64,000 bases of DNA from Diadophis punctatus similis. Lineage: Eukaryota > Chordata > Lepidosauria > Squamata > Dipsadidae. The position numbers and the translations under genes were made by a program. Below are positions 53,501 to 59,330 of the stretch, piece after piece. Under the pieces are notes generated by a model that saw only the letters and a list, made by a program, of their open reading frames with translations, searched no databases and was not told the origin of the DNA. The stretch is taken from assembly GCA_023053685.1 (NCBI GenBank), contig JALIGW010000001.1:48713859-48777858 (forward strand), in the 5' to 3' direction. Each line of letters begins with the position of its first letter. The first letter of the stretch is position 1.

Positions 53501-54516
53501 GTATAGCCAAAGAGCATCACTCTGGTGCATAACAGGCAAAGATGAAAAAGTGGCCCATGCTTGGGAGCACACAAATAGTTTGAAGAATCTCTAATACTGA
53601 CTTATGAACTAGGGATACTCAATGGTCAGAAATTGACTTTCTTAGTTTCCAAAACTGAAAACTAAAGTATAAACAGAACTTCTACCTCCTACATAGCCCA
53701 ATTTGCTCTGCAGGCCAGTTTTTTTTATACAGCACATGTTTGAACATGTAGAAATGTGGCGTTTGTAATCTTTATCTACAGAGTTTGGATGAATTTTATA
53801 CTTGCTGTCTTTTGTTCTATGTTTTTATTTATTTATTTATTATTGGTTCTTCTATGCCGCCCTACTCCCGAGGGACTAAAACTAATGCTCAGGCTGTATA
53901 GCATAAATCTATAATGGTATAGAGATTATGTTTTTCTTATTCAAGATGTAAGGCTAGTAAAGATTTAATAAATGTACTGTTGGTTTTTTAAATCCTGCCC
54001 CCCCACATTCCAAGCAGAAAAATATACTAGTGTGATTTGATGTTTTGCTAGATGATTATTTCTTTTGGCCAAGAGGATTGGTTTCTGTCTGTCTCTTTTT
54101 TATAATGGATAGATCAGATAGCGATACTGTTTACCACTTTCACATCTTGTTACTAGATGTGTACAAACAAGCAGCCATCAGTGTGTTGCTTTAATTCCTG
54201 CACTAAGTAGGAAGTTGCCTTCACTAGTGAGATCTATTGTGTAAGCCTTCTTAGACTGATTTAGAGTACCCTACTAGACTACAACTGCTTATTAACTTTC
54301 TGGCTACATAAGAATTCATGTGTGATAATTAGCTGCTAGTGTAGAGAAATTGATTAGAATGACTATGGAAAGGACAAAACGGTAAAGATGAAACCTTTTA
54401 TGCTGATAATTATATTTGACTCGATTTTGTTTTTGTTTTTAATCTTACAGATTATAACTACAATAACAATGAGGAAGATTTGTACATACTTCGAGCGAAA
54501 GTCACAAAACAACTAA
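20741..54516 (+). CDS. DTL: DTL / CDT2, CRL4 ubiquitin ligase substrate receptor (complete, 15 coding exons)
   Basis: DTL (CDT2) is the WD40 substrate receptor of CUL4-DDB1. It recognises PCNA-bound degrons and ubiquitinates CDT1, p21 and SET8 in S phase and after DNA damage. Coding exons are 20741-20786, 23467-23592, 24488-24586, 24796-24857, 26350-26470, 27348-27413, 28977-29089, 31993-32066, 33657-33760, 35359-35463, 41671-41783, 48478-48567, 49483-49618, 52461-53260 and 54451-54516. They total 2121 nt, or 706 codons plus stop, with consistent phases and GT/AG borders. The N-terminal half is the WD40 propeller, with WDTR (166-169) and WDLR (241-244), the WDXR type of DDB1 contact. The C-terminal tail is disordered and rich in Ser/Thr-Pro, with a KEN motif (633-635) and a degenerate PIP box MRKICTYF (692-699). 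Human DTL has 730 residues. The ATG has G at -3; the next ATG (20774) is out of frame. Confidence 0.97.
20850..21010 (+). repeat. Degenerate Sauria-type SINE
   Basis: Contains CTCAGCCCAACCCACCTCA, GGATTGTTGTGGAGAAAATA and GCCTTGAGTTAT, hallmarks of Sauria SINE bodies. It lies about 60 bp into DTL intron 1. Confidence 0.7.
21432..22700 (-). pseudogene. CR1 LINE, 5'-truncated reverse transcriptase and 3' UTR
   Basis: Two overlapping minus-strand frames, 22360-22629 (DFSKAFDKVDHNLLLDKV) and 21522-22448 (FADDTKL catalytic motif, PLYNALVRPHLEYCIQFW, LELRRNFLTVRTINLWNSLP), belong to one CR1 RT with a frameshift near 22400. The 3' end lies near 21432. Upstream endonuclease is absent. Inserted antisense in DTL intron 1. 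Confidence 0.92.
22705..23002. mobile_element. 298-bp full-length foldback hAT MITE, copy 1
   Basis: The whole element is an imperfect palindrome of about 145-bp arms. Ends are CAGAGGTGGGTTCCTGC and complement. Perfect 8-bp target duplication CTACATTT (22697-22704 and 23003-23010). The interior holds TGCGCATGCGCA, an NRF1-type site. Inserted at the 5' end of the CR1 copy. Confidence 0.93.
23467..23592 (+). CDS. DTL: DTL coding exon 2
   Basis: 126 nt ending in the highly conserved SYGEMGIPVPPFGCSFST block. The upstream part (LAPRFSLHHLLGQYQC) is more diverged from human. Acceptor TTGGTAG, donor GTAAAG. Confidence 0.94.
24488..24586 (+). CDS. DTL: DTL coding exon 3
   Basis: 99 nt encoding APDVQHILGVANEEGLVRLY then DTHTQLSSKEIVK, the first WD40 blade. 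Acceptor TTTTCAG, donor GTAAAA. Confidence 0.95.
24796..24857 (+). CDS. DTL: DTL coding exon 4
   Basis: 62 nt encoding EWQAHLNAVFDLAWMPYEHK plus I. Acceptor CTTCAG, donor GTGAGT, ending in phase 0. Confidence 0.95.
25681..26060. mobile_element. 380-bp MITE, TA-flanked
   Basis: CAGGTAGTCCTTGACTTA at the left and TTGAGGACCACCTG at the right, with TA on both sides. The best-preserved copy of the GTAGTCCTC family, together with 39303-39679. Confidence 0.8.
26350..26470 (+). CDS. DTL: DTL coding exon 5
   Basis: 121 nt from VTASGDQTAKVWDIKTGEIL to SVAFSKFEK. It ends a WD40 blade with VWD. Acceptor CTAAG, donor GTAAAT. Confidence 0.95.
26962..27215 (+). repeat. tRNA-derived SINE (variant)
   Basis: AGAGCCATGGTGGTGCAGTGG head and CCTTCCATCC body, but a different 3' half (GGCAAGGGCTGAATAGATAG). 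It lies upstream of DTL exon 6. Confidence 0.75.
27348..27413 (+). CDS. DTL: DTL coding exon 6
   Basis: 66 nt encoding AVFCTGGRDGNIMIWDTRCS then KK. It contains the first WDXR motif (WDTR), the class of motif through which DCAFs contact DDB1. Confidence 0.96.
27541..28820 (-). pseudogene. L2-clade LINE, near-intact RT segment
   Basis: The minus-strand frame at 28566-28844 (FDTIDHGILLRCLGEV, GVPQGSVLLPILFN) runs into the frame at 27706-28569 (YADDTQLY catalytic motif, then ALIISRLDYCNALYM, PSLWNQLPPEIRA). A single one-base deletion near 28567 separates them. The 3' UTR carries the GCCGCCCAACTCCCGAGGGA motif and an (AATTT)n tail. 5'-truncated at about 28820. It lies in DTL intron 6, antisense. 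Confidence 0.92.
28977..29089 (+). CDS. DTL: DTL coding exon 7
   Basis: 113 nt from DGFYRQVKQISGAHN to KGLAPSV, including a lysine-rich loop (KLRKKKQ). Acceptor TTACAG, donor GTAAGA. Confidence 0.95.
29166..29868 (+). pseudogene. Non-LTR retrotransposon 3' end, clade undetermined
   Basis: Encodes an RT C-terminal region (ARPILEYSSSAWNPHC, NAWNALPDSVVTSS in a second frame) with several frame breaks. It ends in (AATG)n(AATA)n. The motif set differs from the CR1 and L2 copies in this window. Confidence 0.7.
29897..30011. mobile_element. 115-bp hAT MITE (CAGGGCAGTCAAACT)
   Basis: Ends CAGGGCAGTCAAACT and GAGTTTGACATCCATG. Flanking repeats ATTTATGT and ATTTATAT (7 of 8). Same family as 56386-56506. 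Confidence 0.75.
30801..30942. repeat. Foldback repeat with CAACTGGAC arms
   Basis: The left arm CTTTCAAAAGGCAACTGGAC is complemented by GTCCAGTTGTCTTTTGAAAG at 30918-30937. Inner arms GAAGATGTTT and AATGTCTTC extend the fold. It is a dispersed vertebrate repeat type; its family is not certain. Confidence 0.65.
30943..31992 (+). other. DTL intron 7, rest
   Basis: Mostly unrecognised. A possible LINE 3'-tail scrap lies at about 31400-31445 (GGTGGATATATAAATTG). Confidence 0.4.
31993..32066 (+). CDS. DTL: DTL coding exon 8
   Basis: 74 nt encoding DFQQSVTVVLLQDEHTLISA then GAVD. Acceptor TTCTTAG, donor GTAATA (a weak donor). Confidence 0.95.
32067..33656 (+). other. DTL intron 8
   Basis: No recognisable element, apart from a motif at 32864-32905 that repeats 31821-31862 in intron 7. 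Confidence 0.5.
33657..33760 (+). CDS. DTL: DTL coding exon 9
   Basis: 104 nt from VIKIWDLRKNYTAYRQEPVP to STRKL, with the second WDXR motif (WDLR). Acceptor ATTTTAG, donor GTATGG. Confidence 0.96.
34700..34905 (+). repeat. Sauria-type SINE
   Basis: GAGCCAGTTTGGTGTAATGG head (A box) and GAGTTCTAGTCCACCTTAG (B box) are present. The second half diverges (GGCAATGGCAAACTACTTC). Confidence 0.75.
35359..35463 (+). CDS. DTL: DTL coding exon 10
   Basis: 105 nt encoding GYSSLILDSTGTNLFANCTD then DNIYMFCMPGLKNTP. Acceptor TTCTAG, donor GTAAGT. Confidence 0.95.
35464..38914 (+). other. DTL intron 10, first 3.4 kb
   Basis: No recognisable repeat or coding segment seen. The stretch 36490-37300 has a more balanced base composition than its surroundings, but I could not assign it. 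Confidence 0.45.
38915..39281. mobile_element. hAT non-autonomous element (CAGTGATGG family)
   Basis: 367 bp in the opposite orientation to the copy at 8866. Ends CAGTGATGGCAAACC and GGTTCGTCATCACTG. Perfect 8-bp duplication CCCTAGGA (38907-38914 and 39282-39289). Confidence 0.92.
39303..39679. mobile_element. MITE (GTAGTCCTTGACTTA family)
   Basis: CAGGTAGTCCTTGACTTACA left end and its complement at the right (GTAAGTCAAGGGTTACCTC), with TA on each side. The body is collinear with 25681-26060. Confidence 0.8.
40085..40680 (-). pseudogene. Ancient CR1/L3-like LINE fragment
   Basis: Minus-strand frame with FDKIPCGILIRKLIKCGLNG and TTKWIHNYL, the RT 'AFDKV' region. The stretch to about 40680 is probably more of the same, much decayed. 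Confidence 0.6.
41062..41560. mobile_element. hAT non-autonomous element (CAGGGGTTCTCAAAC family)
   Basis: 499 bp. Ends CAGGGGTTCTCAAACTTTTT and TAGTTTGAGGACCCCTG. Flanks GTTTAGAG and CTTTAGAG (7 of 8). It lies 110 bp before DTL exon 11. Confidence 0.85.
41671..41783 (+). CDS. DTL: DTL coding exon 11
   Basis: 113 nt encoding VSVFSGHQNSSFYVKSSISP to DQCAYIWK, a GH-to-W WD40 blade. Acceptor TTGCAG, donor GTAAGC. Confidence 0.96.
42391..42964. mobile_element. hAT non-autonomous element (CAGTGATGG family, longest copy)
   Basis: 574 bp. Ends CAGTGATGGCTAACC and GGTTCGCCATCACGG. Perfect 8-bp duplication CATTAGGG (42383-42390 and 42965-42972). Confidence 0.92.
43678..43706 (-). other. G-rich tract near the L1 3' end
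   Basis: On the element strand this is several runs of 4-7 G separated by A or T, about 50 nt before the AATAAA and poly(A). Such tracts can form G-quadruplexes and are typical of L1 3' UTRs. Confidence 0.7.
44409..44596 (+). repeat. (AAT)n / (AAC)n microsatellite
   Basis: Two long AAT runs (44409-44478 and 44517-44596) around a short CAA/AAC stretch, inside the L1 element's 3' region. Confidence 0.95.
44879..45982 (-). CDS. L1 ORF1 protein, intact (367 aa)
   Basis: ORF1p is the RNA-binding trimeric chaperone of L1 ribonucleoprotein particles. The frame is open for 367 codons. Residues about 40-130 form a heptad-rich coiled coil. Residues about 137-215 are the RRM (FAIRVRGLKE and DIVIYF strands, RVLRNRII helix). 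Residues about 220-285 are the C-terminal domain (KEFTFLIDELKRLNLQYKWE, KFLEKRYRLNT). The C-terminal extension 300-367 is acidic and ends in basic SSRYKRRQPIRYKEK. The start at 45980-45982 follows a 1.2-kb 5' UTR. The uninterrupted frame with a perfect target duplication argues for a young insertion. Function in mobilising this element is inferred. Confidence 0.93.
   Translation of the reverse strand: MASKYGMIASNKRPIYPSAFTSKMQLATEPTPPQVLTSENLLNTLKIMKQDLILEFNQKITEIENKMQEALKNMEKQLRMDMLEVCKGLATNVDFLEDCIETNKQALATSVEYINKFKKDIANFETEVLMSQFRRTQFAIRVRGLKEGSYDDLKGRMIEALVQVSGISKDELAIQIEKLYRVNSWYAKQKHLPRDIVIYFTTRVLRNRIIQATFKKNLQVNGQELKIWKEIPFKMLKARKEFTFLIDELKRLNLQYKWEAPTGVTVKFLEKRYRLNTINKATEFYINILKADISKIPEEKRMNVEEDKEEKSFLLDQNEIISKTQSESQSQKDVKKEMEYWDQMEEELINSKSSRYKRRQPIRYKEK
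45983..47214 (-). promoter_or_regulatory. L1 5' UTR / internal promoter with repeated modules
   Basis: 1.23 kb upstream of ORF1. The first about 300 bp (46915-47214) are GC-rich and include the ETS-like CTTCCGG. Then 46025-46800 holds about four diverged modules of about 185-240 bp. Each contains CAGTTTTCA, then TTTCC(A)CAAGAGAAA, CCACAAGCAAAAC and TTTCACTTCT motifs (module landmarks near 46064, 46307, 46488 and 46682). Confidence 0.65.
47320..47550 (-). mobile_element. CR1 LINE fragment, decayed
   Basis: The minus-strand product includes NAVLGSINTGIASRSRE and VVRLHFEYC, matching the CR1 RT C-terminal region. Frames are broken. Confidence 0.7.
47762..47890 (-). mobile_element. CR1 LINE 3' end with AATAG tail
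   Basis: (GAATA)n followed by GTTGGAAGGGACCTTGGAGG and TCCAACCCCCTGCTTAGGC, the CR1 3' UTR read on the minus strand. Confidence 0.85.
48478..48567 (+). CDS. DTL: DTL coding exon 12
   Basis: 90 nt, phase 0 to phase 0, encoding VSEPQLPPMVLHGHLQEVTS then VAWCPSDFTK. Acceptor TATATAG, donor GTTTGT. Confidence 0.95.
48951..49218. mobile_element. 268-bp foldback hAT MITE, copy 2
   Basis: Complete palindrome with ends CAGGGGTGAAATGCTCC and complement. Perfect 8-bp duplication CTGCATTC (48943-48950 and 49219-49226). The central region has the same TTTTACCCTCTGCGCATGC pattern as copies 1 and 3, but the arms are diverged. Confidence 0.92.
49483..49618 (+). CDS. DTL: DTL coding exon 13
   Basis: 136 nt that close the WD40 propeller (STCSDDNTIKIWRL) and begin the diverged tail. 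Acceptor TTTGCAG, donor GTAAGG. Confidence 0.95.
49945..50118 (+). mobile_element. CR1 LINE 3' end
   Basis: ATTAATCAGTGGAACAAG (RT C-terminus), then the 3' UTR GGGGGTTGGACTAGAAGACC. In DTL intron 13. Confidence 0.85.
51637..51914. mobile_element. hAT non-autonomous element (CAGTGATGG family)
   Basis: 278 bp. Ends CAGTGATGGCAAACC and GGTTCACCATCACGG. Flanks CCTTAACC and TCTTAACC (7 of 8). CpG/TG-rich interior with repeated GCGCATG. Confidence 0.88.
52461..53260 (+). CDS. DTL: DTL coding exon 14 (800 nt, disordered tail)
   Basis: Encodes residues 419-685, low-complexity and Ser/Thr/Pro-rich. Short islands match human DTL: the WVTKTPNSSPP block (around a human CDK site), KRRLES, LKSCNC, and DKENGS (KEN at 633-635). 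Donor GTAAGT. The open frame is uninterrupted across all 800 nt. Confidence 0.94.
53290..53355 (-). repeat. L2-type 3' tail fragment
   Basis: (TTTA)n then TATGCCGCCCAACTCCCGAAGG, the 3' end shared with the L2 copy at 27541. It sits 30 bp after the DTL exon 14 donor. Confidence 0.75.
53823..53880 (-). repeat. L2-type 3' tail fragment
   Basis: (TTTA)n then TATGCCGCCCTACTCCCGAGG. A second short tail copy in DTL intron 14. Confidence 0.75.
54451..54516 (+). CDS. DTL: DTL last coding exon, C-terminal PIP box
   Basis: Encodes IITTITMRKICTYFERKSQ then NN and TAA. MRKICTYF fits the degenerate PIP box (M in place of Q, I at +3, YF at +6/+7) through which CDT2 binds PCNA in mammals. The protein stops soon after KSQ, where human continues for about ten residues. 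Confidence 0.95.
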   Translation: MITTITMRKICTYFERKSQNN

Positions 54517-55490
54517 AGAACTATGTGTTGAGTGTACCTTAATGCTGAAACATTATTAATCCAGATGGATTTAGTTTTATCCAGAAAAAAGATACCCATG
54601 CATTTTAATTAAAACTAATACTTCCTGTTTTTAATTTTTTTTCTATTTACCATCTTGCATTTAATTAGTTAGGACACTTATTAAATGGAGAAACAGGCTC
54701 AATTAATGAACAGCCAATCCCTTTGATTGTAAGATTTGCGTTTATTTCTTTTATGGTAAATTGCAGAAAATATTTTTTCAAACCTTTTTTGAATATACTT
54801 TTACCTATTTGAATGTACTTTTAATTGCTAAATTAGCACATAATGCAAAACAAAAAAGGAATATCCATTCAAGAATGTTTTACTTGATCTGCCTTATACT
54901 AAAGGAAATGCCTTTATTTTAGGTATCAAAGTTTCCCAATGTATTGGTATAAAAATATTTTCTTATAAAGTACACTTTTCTTAACATTGCAGCTCTTTTT
55001 CTTCTTTTGCAATGGAGCAGATAATAAGCAGGAGGGACAAAAAACCTACTACGCACTCCTGGAGGAAATCTGACACTTGAATTCTGAGGCAATTCAAAGA
55101 AGTGGTGAAAGCTAAACTTTTGGCTCCATGATTGTTTTGTATTGAGCATTTAACTTTTCATAGCACACTCTAATTCCTAAAATTGACATATGTTGCCATG
55201 TTCATCACATTAGGAATATATAGGTTATTAAAACTGTCTACAAAAAAATAGTGTAATTTCATAACCTGTTTCCCCCAAAATAAGACATCCCCTGATAATA
55301 AGCCCAATCGGGCTTTTGAGTGCATGGCAATAAGGCCAAGCGCTTATTTCAGGGTTCAAAAAAATATAAGACAGGGTCTTATTTTCGGGAAAACACGATA
55401 TCAAGTGACAATGTTGTATTTCTCTTCAGTATTTTCTTGACATATGTAGTAATCAGGTATGTTATATAGCTAAATAAATGTATAGTCCTA
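54517..55490 (+). other. Probable DTL 3' UTR
   Basis: Sequence after the DTL stop codon. Candidate poly(A) signals are ATTAAA at 54608-54613 and AATAAA at 55473-55478. The real end cannot be fixed without transcripts. A small MITE sits at about 55266-55400, inside the longer candidate UTR. Confidence 0.5.
55266..55400. mobile_element. Small MITE in the DTL 3' flank
   Basis: Left end TGTTTCCCCCAAAATAAGAC and right end GTCTTATTTTCGGGAAAACA are inverted repeats around a short core (GGGCTTTTGAGTGCATGG). Confidence 0.75.
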
Positions 55491-56014
55491 GTGAAAAAAG
55501 GGGATCTTTATTTTTCTTCTTTGTATGCCTCCTAAAGTCGCTTACAAAGGTGAGATGGGTGGCAAACAAGTCAAATAAATAAATAAATCAGCAATTCCCA
55601 AGGTCACTCAGTCATTGGCTCACTACACTACACTAACACATTTGTTTTAAATATCTTCCTATATGTACTGACTAGTGACTGCTAATTCAGATCATATCCA
55701 TATTAACCATCTGCATGGATGTGCTGAGATTCTGTATTAACTCGTGCTCTGCTCTTACATAATTGCCACAATTATTGCATATTTTGATGTTTTCAATAAT
55801 TTTTCCTTCCCAGTATTTGGTATGTATATTTACCTACTTAAGCTAATGGATGTACTACATGTGTTTTCTTTAGATTCACTTGGGCCGCAGTTTATTAGGT
55901 TTGCAGATATCAGAGGGCCCTTGTATTTGTTAACAAGTGGTCTTAACACCAGTCATCCCTCTGAAATTCATTTCTGTGTTGCTGCAAGATGCATTTTGAA
56001 ACTTAGAGCTCTGC

Positions 56015-56620
56015 AGGCGGTTCCTATTGTGCAGGGAAGAGCAACAAAGATGATTAGGGGACTGAAGGCTAAAACATGAAAAACGGCTGCAGGAACTGTA
56101 TGTCTAGTTTAATGAAAAGCAGGTCTAGGGGTGACATGGTAACAGTGTTCCGATATCTCAGGGGCTGCCAGAAAGAAGAGAGTCAAGCTATTCTCCAAAG
56201 CACCTGAATGCAGGACAAGAAGCAATGGATGGAAACTAATCGAGGAGAGAACCAACCTAGAACTAGAGAAATTTCCTGACAGTTAATTAATCAGTGGAAC
56301 GGCTTGCCTCCAGAAGTTGTAAATGCTCCAACACTGGAAGCTCTTAAGAAGAGATTGGACAACCATTTGTCTGAAATGGTATAGGCAGGAGTGTCAAACT
56401 GGCAGCCCGCAGGCCAAATGCGTCACACACAGGCCATGCCCACCCCAGCTCTGCAAAGGCAAAAACTCATGAAACGCCATGTGGCGTGATTGAGTTTGAC
56501 ACCCGTGGTATAGGGTTTCCTGCCTGAGCAGGGGGTTGGACTAGAAGACCTCCAAGGTCCCTTCCAACTCTGTTATTCTATTCTATGCCATTCTATTCTA
56601 TTCATCTGATTCTCTGATTC
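56015..56620 (+). mobile_element. CR1 LINE 3' end, split by a nested hAT
   Basis: CR1 RT C-terminal remnants (GCAACAAAGATGATTAGGGG), then the 3' UTR GGTTGGACTAGAAGACCTCC and an imperfect (TTCTA)n tail at 56574-56605. The 3' UTR is interrupted by 56386-56506. Confidence 0.85.
56386..56506. mobile_element. 121-bp hAT MITE nested in CR1
   Basis: Starts CAGGAGTGTCAAACTGG and ends GAGTTTGACACCCGT. Flanked by the perfect 8-bp repeat GGTATAGG, a duplication of CR1 sequence. Confidence 0.88.
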
Positions 56621-57221
56621 ATTTGATTTCTGTAAAGATTTAGGTCAGTAACTAGCTACATAGAAAGAAGATACAATCTGTCCCAAATGCTGATATTTCT
56701 TTTGCACATGAAACAAAGTTTCTCATATTCCTAATAAAAAACATTAAGAAAATGAGACAGATGTTCCTCTACCTTTGCTGAATGTTTTGCTTGACATGAG
56801 TGTGCTAGGTATACAATCCCTGTTTTGATTGCATTTCTGCACAGGTTTTGTTATATTTGTTTTCTATTTCTCCTCCAGTATTACTCCAGGAATATTATTC
56901 AATTAAATTGCTTAAGTACTTTAGATTAAACATTGATTGTCATTGGTACTCTCTTGTACCGACAAGGTAATCAGGTAAAAACTCAACTGAGTTTTTTCTC
57001 ACATTTTCTGTGTGATATAGTTTCTGGCAATTTTTAAGTGCCCTGATATAAGGCCCATGTCATCAAGTTTAAGAAAAAAGTGGGATATATTTCTACTGTC
57101 ATTTAAAAATCCCATCTGTAAGCATTGATTCAACCTTATATTTGCCTGACATTCTCCTAGGCATATTCATTTGTCTGCCTGGAAGTAGCTGTGTGTGACA
57201 TCTTTATGTGTGCTATTGGAA

Positions 57222-57330
<109 letters not shown>

Positions 57331-57373
57331 CATATATATATACACACACACATACACATACACATAAACACAC

Positions 57374-57973
57374 AAAGCTTTTTTTCCCAGCCCTAAGGAG
57401 GTGCTAACGATCTTACCGGCTCGCAGCATTTTTTTATTCCTACTCCCTTGAAGTAGTTTTTTACCAGCCCTAAGTCTTTGCAGGTTTGTTTTCATTCCTA
57501 CTCCCTCTGAAAAAGGTTTTTTCAGCCCTAACGGGATAAAATAATGTGCTGAAGCTGAACAGACTAAGGATGCTAGCCAGATGAATACCTGGTAGCAGAG
57601 GTGGGTTCCTGCCTGTTCTTGCCGGTACGGTTAATAGCTGTTGTTCGGCGCAGAGCCAAAGACGCTGCTGCCGTTTGCGGCGCGGGGGCTTTCCCTGGGC
57701 GCTTTCCCCGCCCGCATGGACGCCGCCGATTGCGTTCTTTTGCCCTCTGCGCATGCAGAACGCTTTGCACATGCGCAGAGGGCAAAAGAACGCAATTGGC
57801 GGTGTCCATGCGGGCGGCGCCAGCGCCGGGGGAAAGCGTCTGGCTCTGCACCGAACAACAGCTATTAACCGTACCGGCAGGAACCCACCTCTGCCTGGTA
57901 GGTAGATTTCTCCCCCCCCCCTCTATTTTCCTCCCCAAAAACTAAGGTGCGTCTTATACTCCGAAAAATACAG
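57374..57973. mobile_element. TA-flanked MITE (CCGTATTTTTC family), split by a hAT
   Basis: Reverse-orientation relative of 1541-1970, with the same CAGCCCTAAGTCTTTGCAGG repeat unit and the same GGATGCTAGCCAGATGAATA stretch. The right end is TATACTCCGAAAAATACAG followed by TA. The left TIR is missing beside the (TA)n/CA tract. Interrupted by 57596-57893. Confidence 0.8.
57596..57893. mobile_element. 298-bp foldback hAT MITE, copy 3
   Basis: Same family and same length as copy 1. Ends CAGAGGTGGGTTCCTGCC and complement. Perfect 8-bp duplication CCTGGTAG (57588-57595 and 57894-57901). Inserted in the MITE at 57374-57973. Confidence 0.93.
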
Positions 57974-59010
57974 TACGTAAGTACAAGGGAATTTGTTTAA
58001 GTGTCTGGAAAGTTGTTTCTCAGAATTCTGATAGGAAGGGTATAACAGGTGAGCAAAAGGAGGGAAGTAAAGTGTTAGGTCAGATAAGGGATGTGCAGAC
58101 TATGAAAAAAGTCTAAGAATTTTGTGTGTCTGTTGAGTCAGAAAATGCACTATAATAGAACTTAATTCTGGAATGTTTTGCATGAACATGGTGTTGGTTG
58201 CTGAATACAAAAAGAATGGAATATGATACAAGTAAAGTATTTAGGAAGGTAAATAGAATGCTTAGTAAATAGCTCAGTACTAAACAGAATAATGTATGGA
58301 TTGTGATGGCCTCTTGGTTTAATTTATTTATGGATAAATGTACCAGGAATGCTTGCAATAATGTTAGTTTGGGTCATGAATATATATATATATATGTTTT
58401 TTGTGCAGATGATGTATAAAATATATCTTTTTTAGCAGATAATACCATGGCTGAGAATCATAATGATTTTCAGTGAATATCACATTGAGAATTAGAAACA
58501 GAAAATTAATGTATCAAAAGCATCTCATATTTGACAGATATGGTTGAAATAGGGCCTTTTCTAAGGAATAACTGTTAACATGCAAATGGCTATGTATAAG
58601 TGATTTGGTGGAAGTAAGGGATAGATACATTGGGAATGAATCACAAAACTACAAATACATGAAGAAACGTCAATAAGATAGAACATTTATTGAATGAAAT
58701 TGATAAGCTCATCAAAAAAGAGGTAAGTTGAAACAATTGATATGTGAATTAAGTTTATGGATCTAGAGAAAACAATGATTTGTAAGCATGGAAAGGTATT
58801 GGTGTTGGTTTTAGCTACATTTCTTTTTTCCTTGTCTTATGTCTTACCTTTCTCTATTCCTTACTCATTTTCTGTGCTTCACATAATAATGTTGGTTCTC
58901 AAAGGGAACAGAATATTAGGTATGTTAAAGTTAGTGACATGAGAGATAAAGACATTTTTTACAGAATGATACTGTCCTTAAAACAAAAATTATGTCCCAA
59001 GAACAGCAAA
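57974..59010. other. Intergenic, nothing recognised
   Basis: AT-rich DNA downstream of DTL. No coding exon or clear repeat seen apart from a short (TA)n at about 58380-58395. Confidence 0.6.
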
Positions 59011-59245
59011 GAGCCAAGGTGGCGCAGTGGTTAGAGGCAGTACTGCAGGCCACTTTAACTGACTGTGATCCACAGGTCAGCGGTTCAAATCTCACCGGCT
59101 CAAGGTTGACTCAGCCTTCCATCCTTCCGAGGTAGGTAAAATGAGGACCCAGATTGTTGGGGGCAATATAAAAATACATTGCTTACTGGTGTAAACCGCT
59201 TAGAGAGTGCTTACACTGTGAGGCGGTATATAAATCTCACAAATA
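59011..59245 (+). repeat. tRNA-derived SINE
   Basis: GAGCCAAGGTGGCGCAGTGG head, GGTTCAAATCTCACCGG B box, and GAGGCGGTATATAAAT near the 3' end. Closely similar to 12986-13230. Confidence 0.9.
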
Positions 59246-59261
59246 AACATTGCATCAAAGT

Positions 59262-59330
59262 TTCATGAAATATCTAAACTAATTAATTGTGTCTAAACTA
59301 ATTAATTTCATGAAATATCTAAACTAATCA
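59262..59330 (+). repeat. Local AT-rich direct repeat
   Basis: TTTCATGAAATATCTAAACT occurs twice, at about 59262 and about 59306. TCTAAACTAATTAA is also repeated. Confidence 0.8.
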
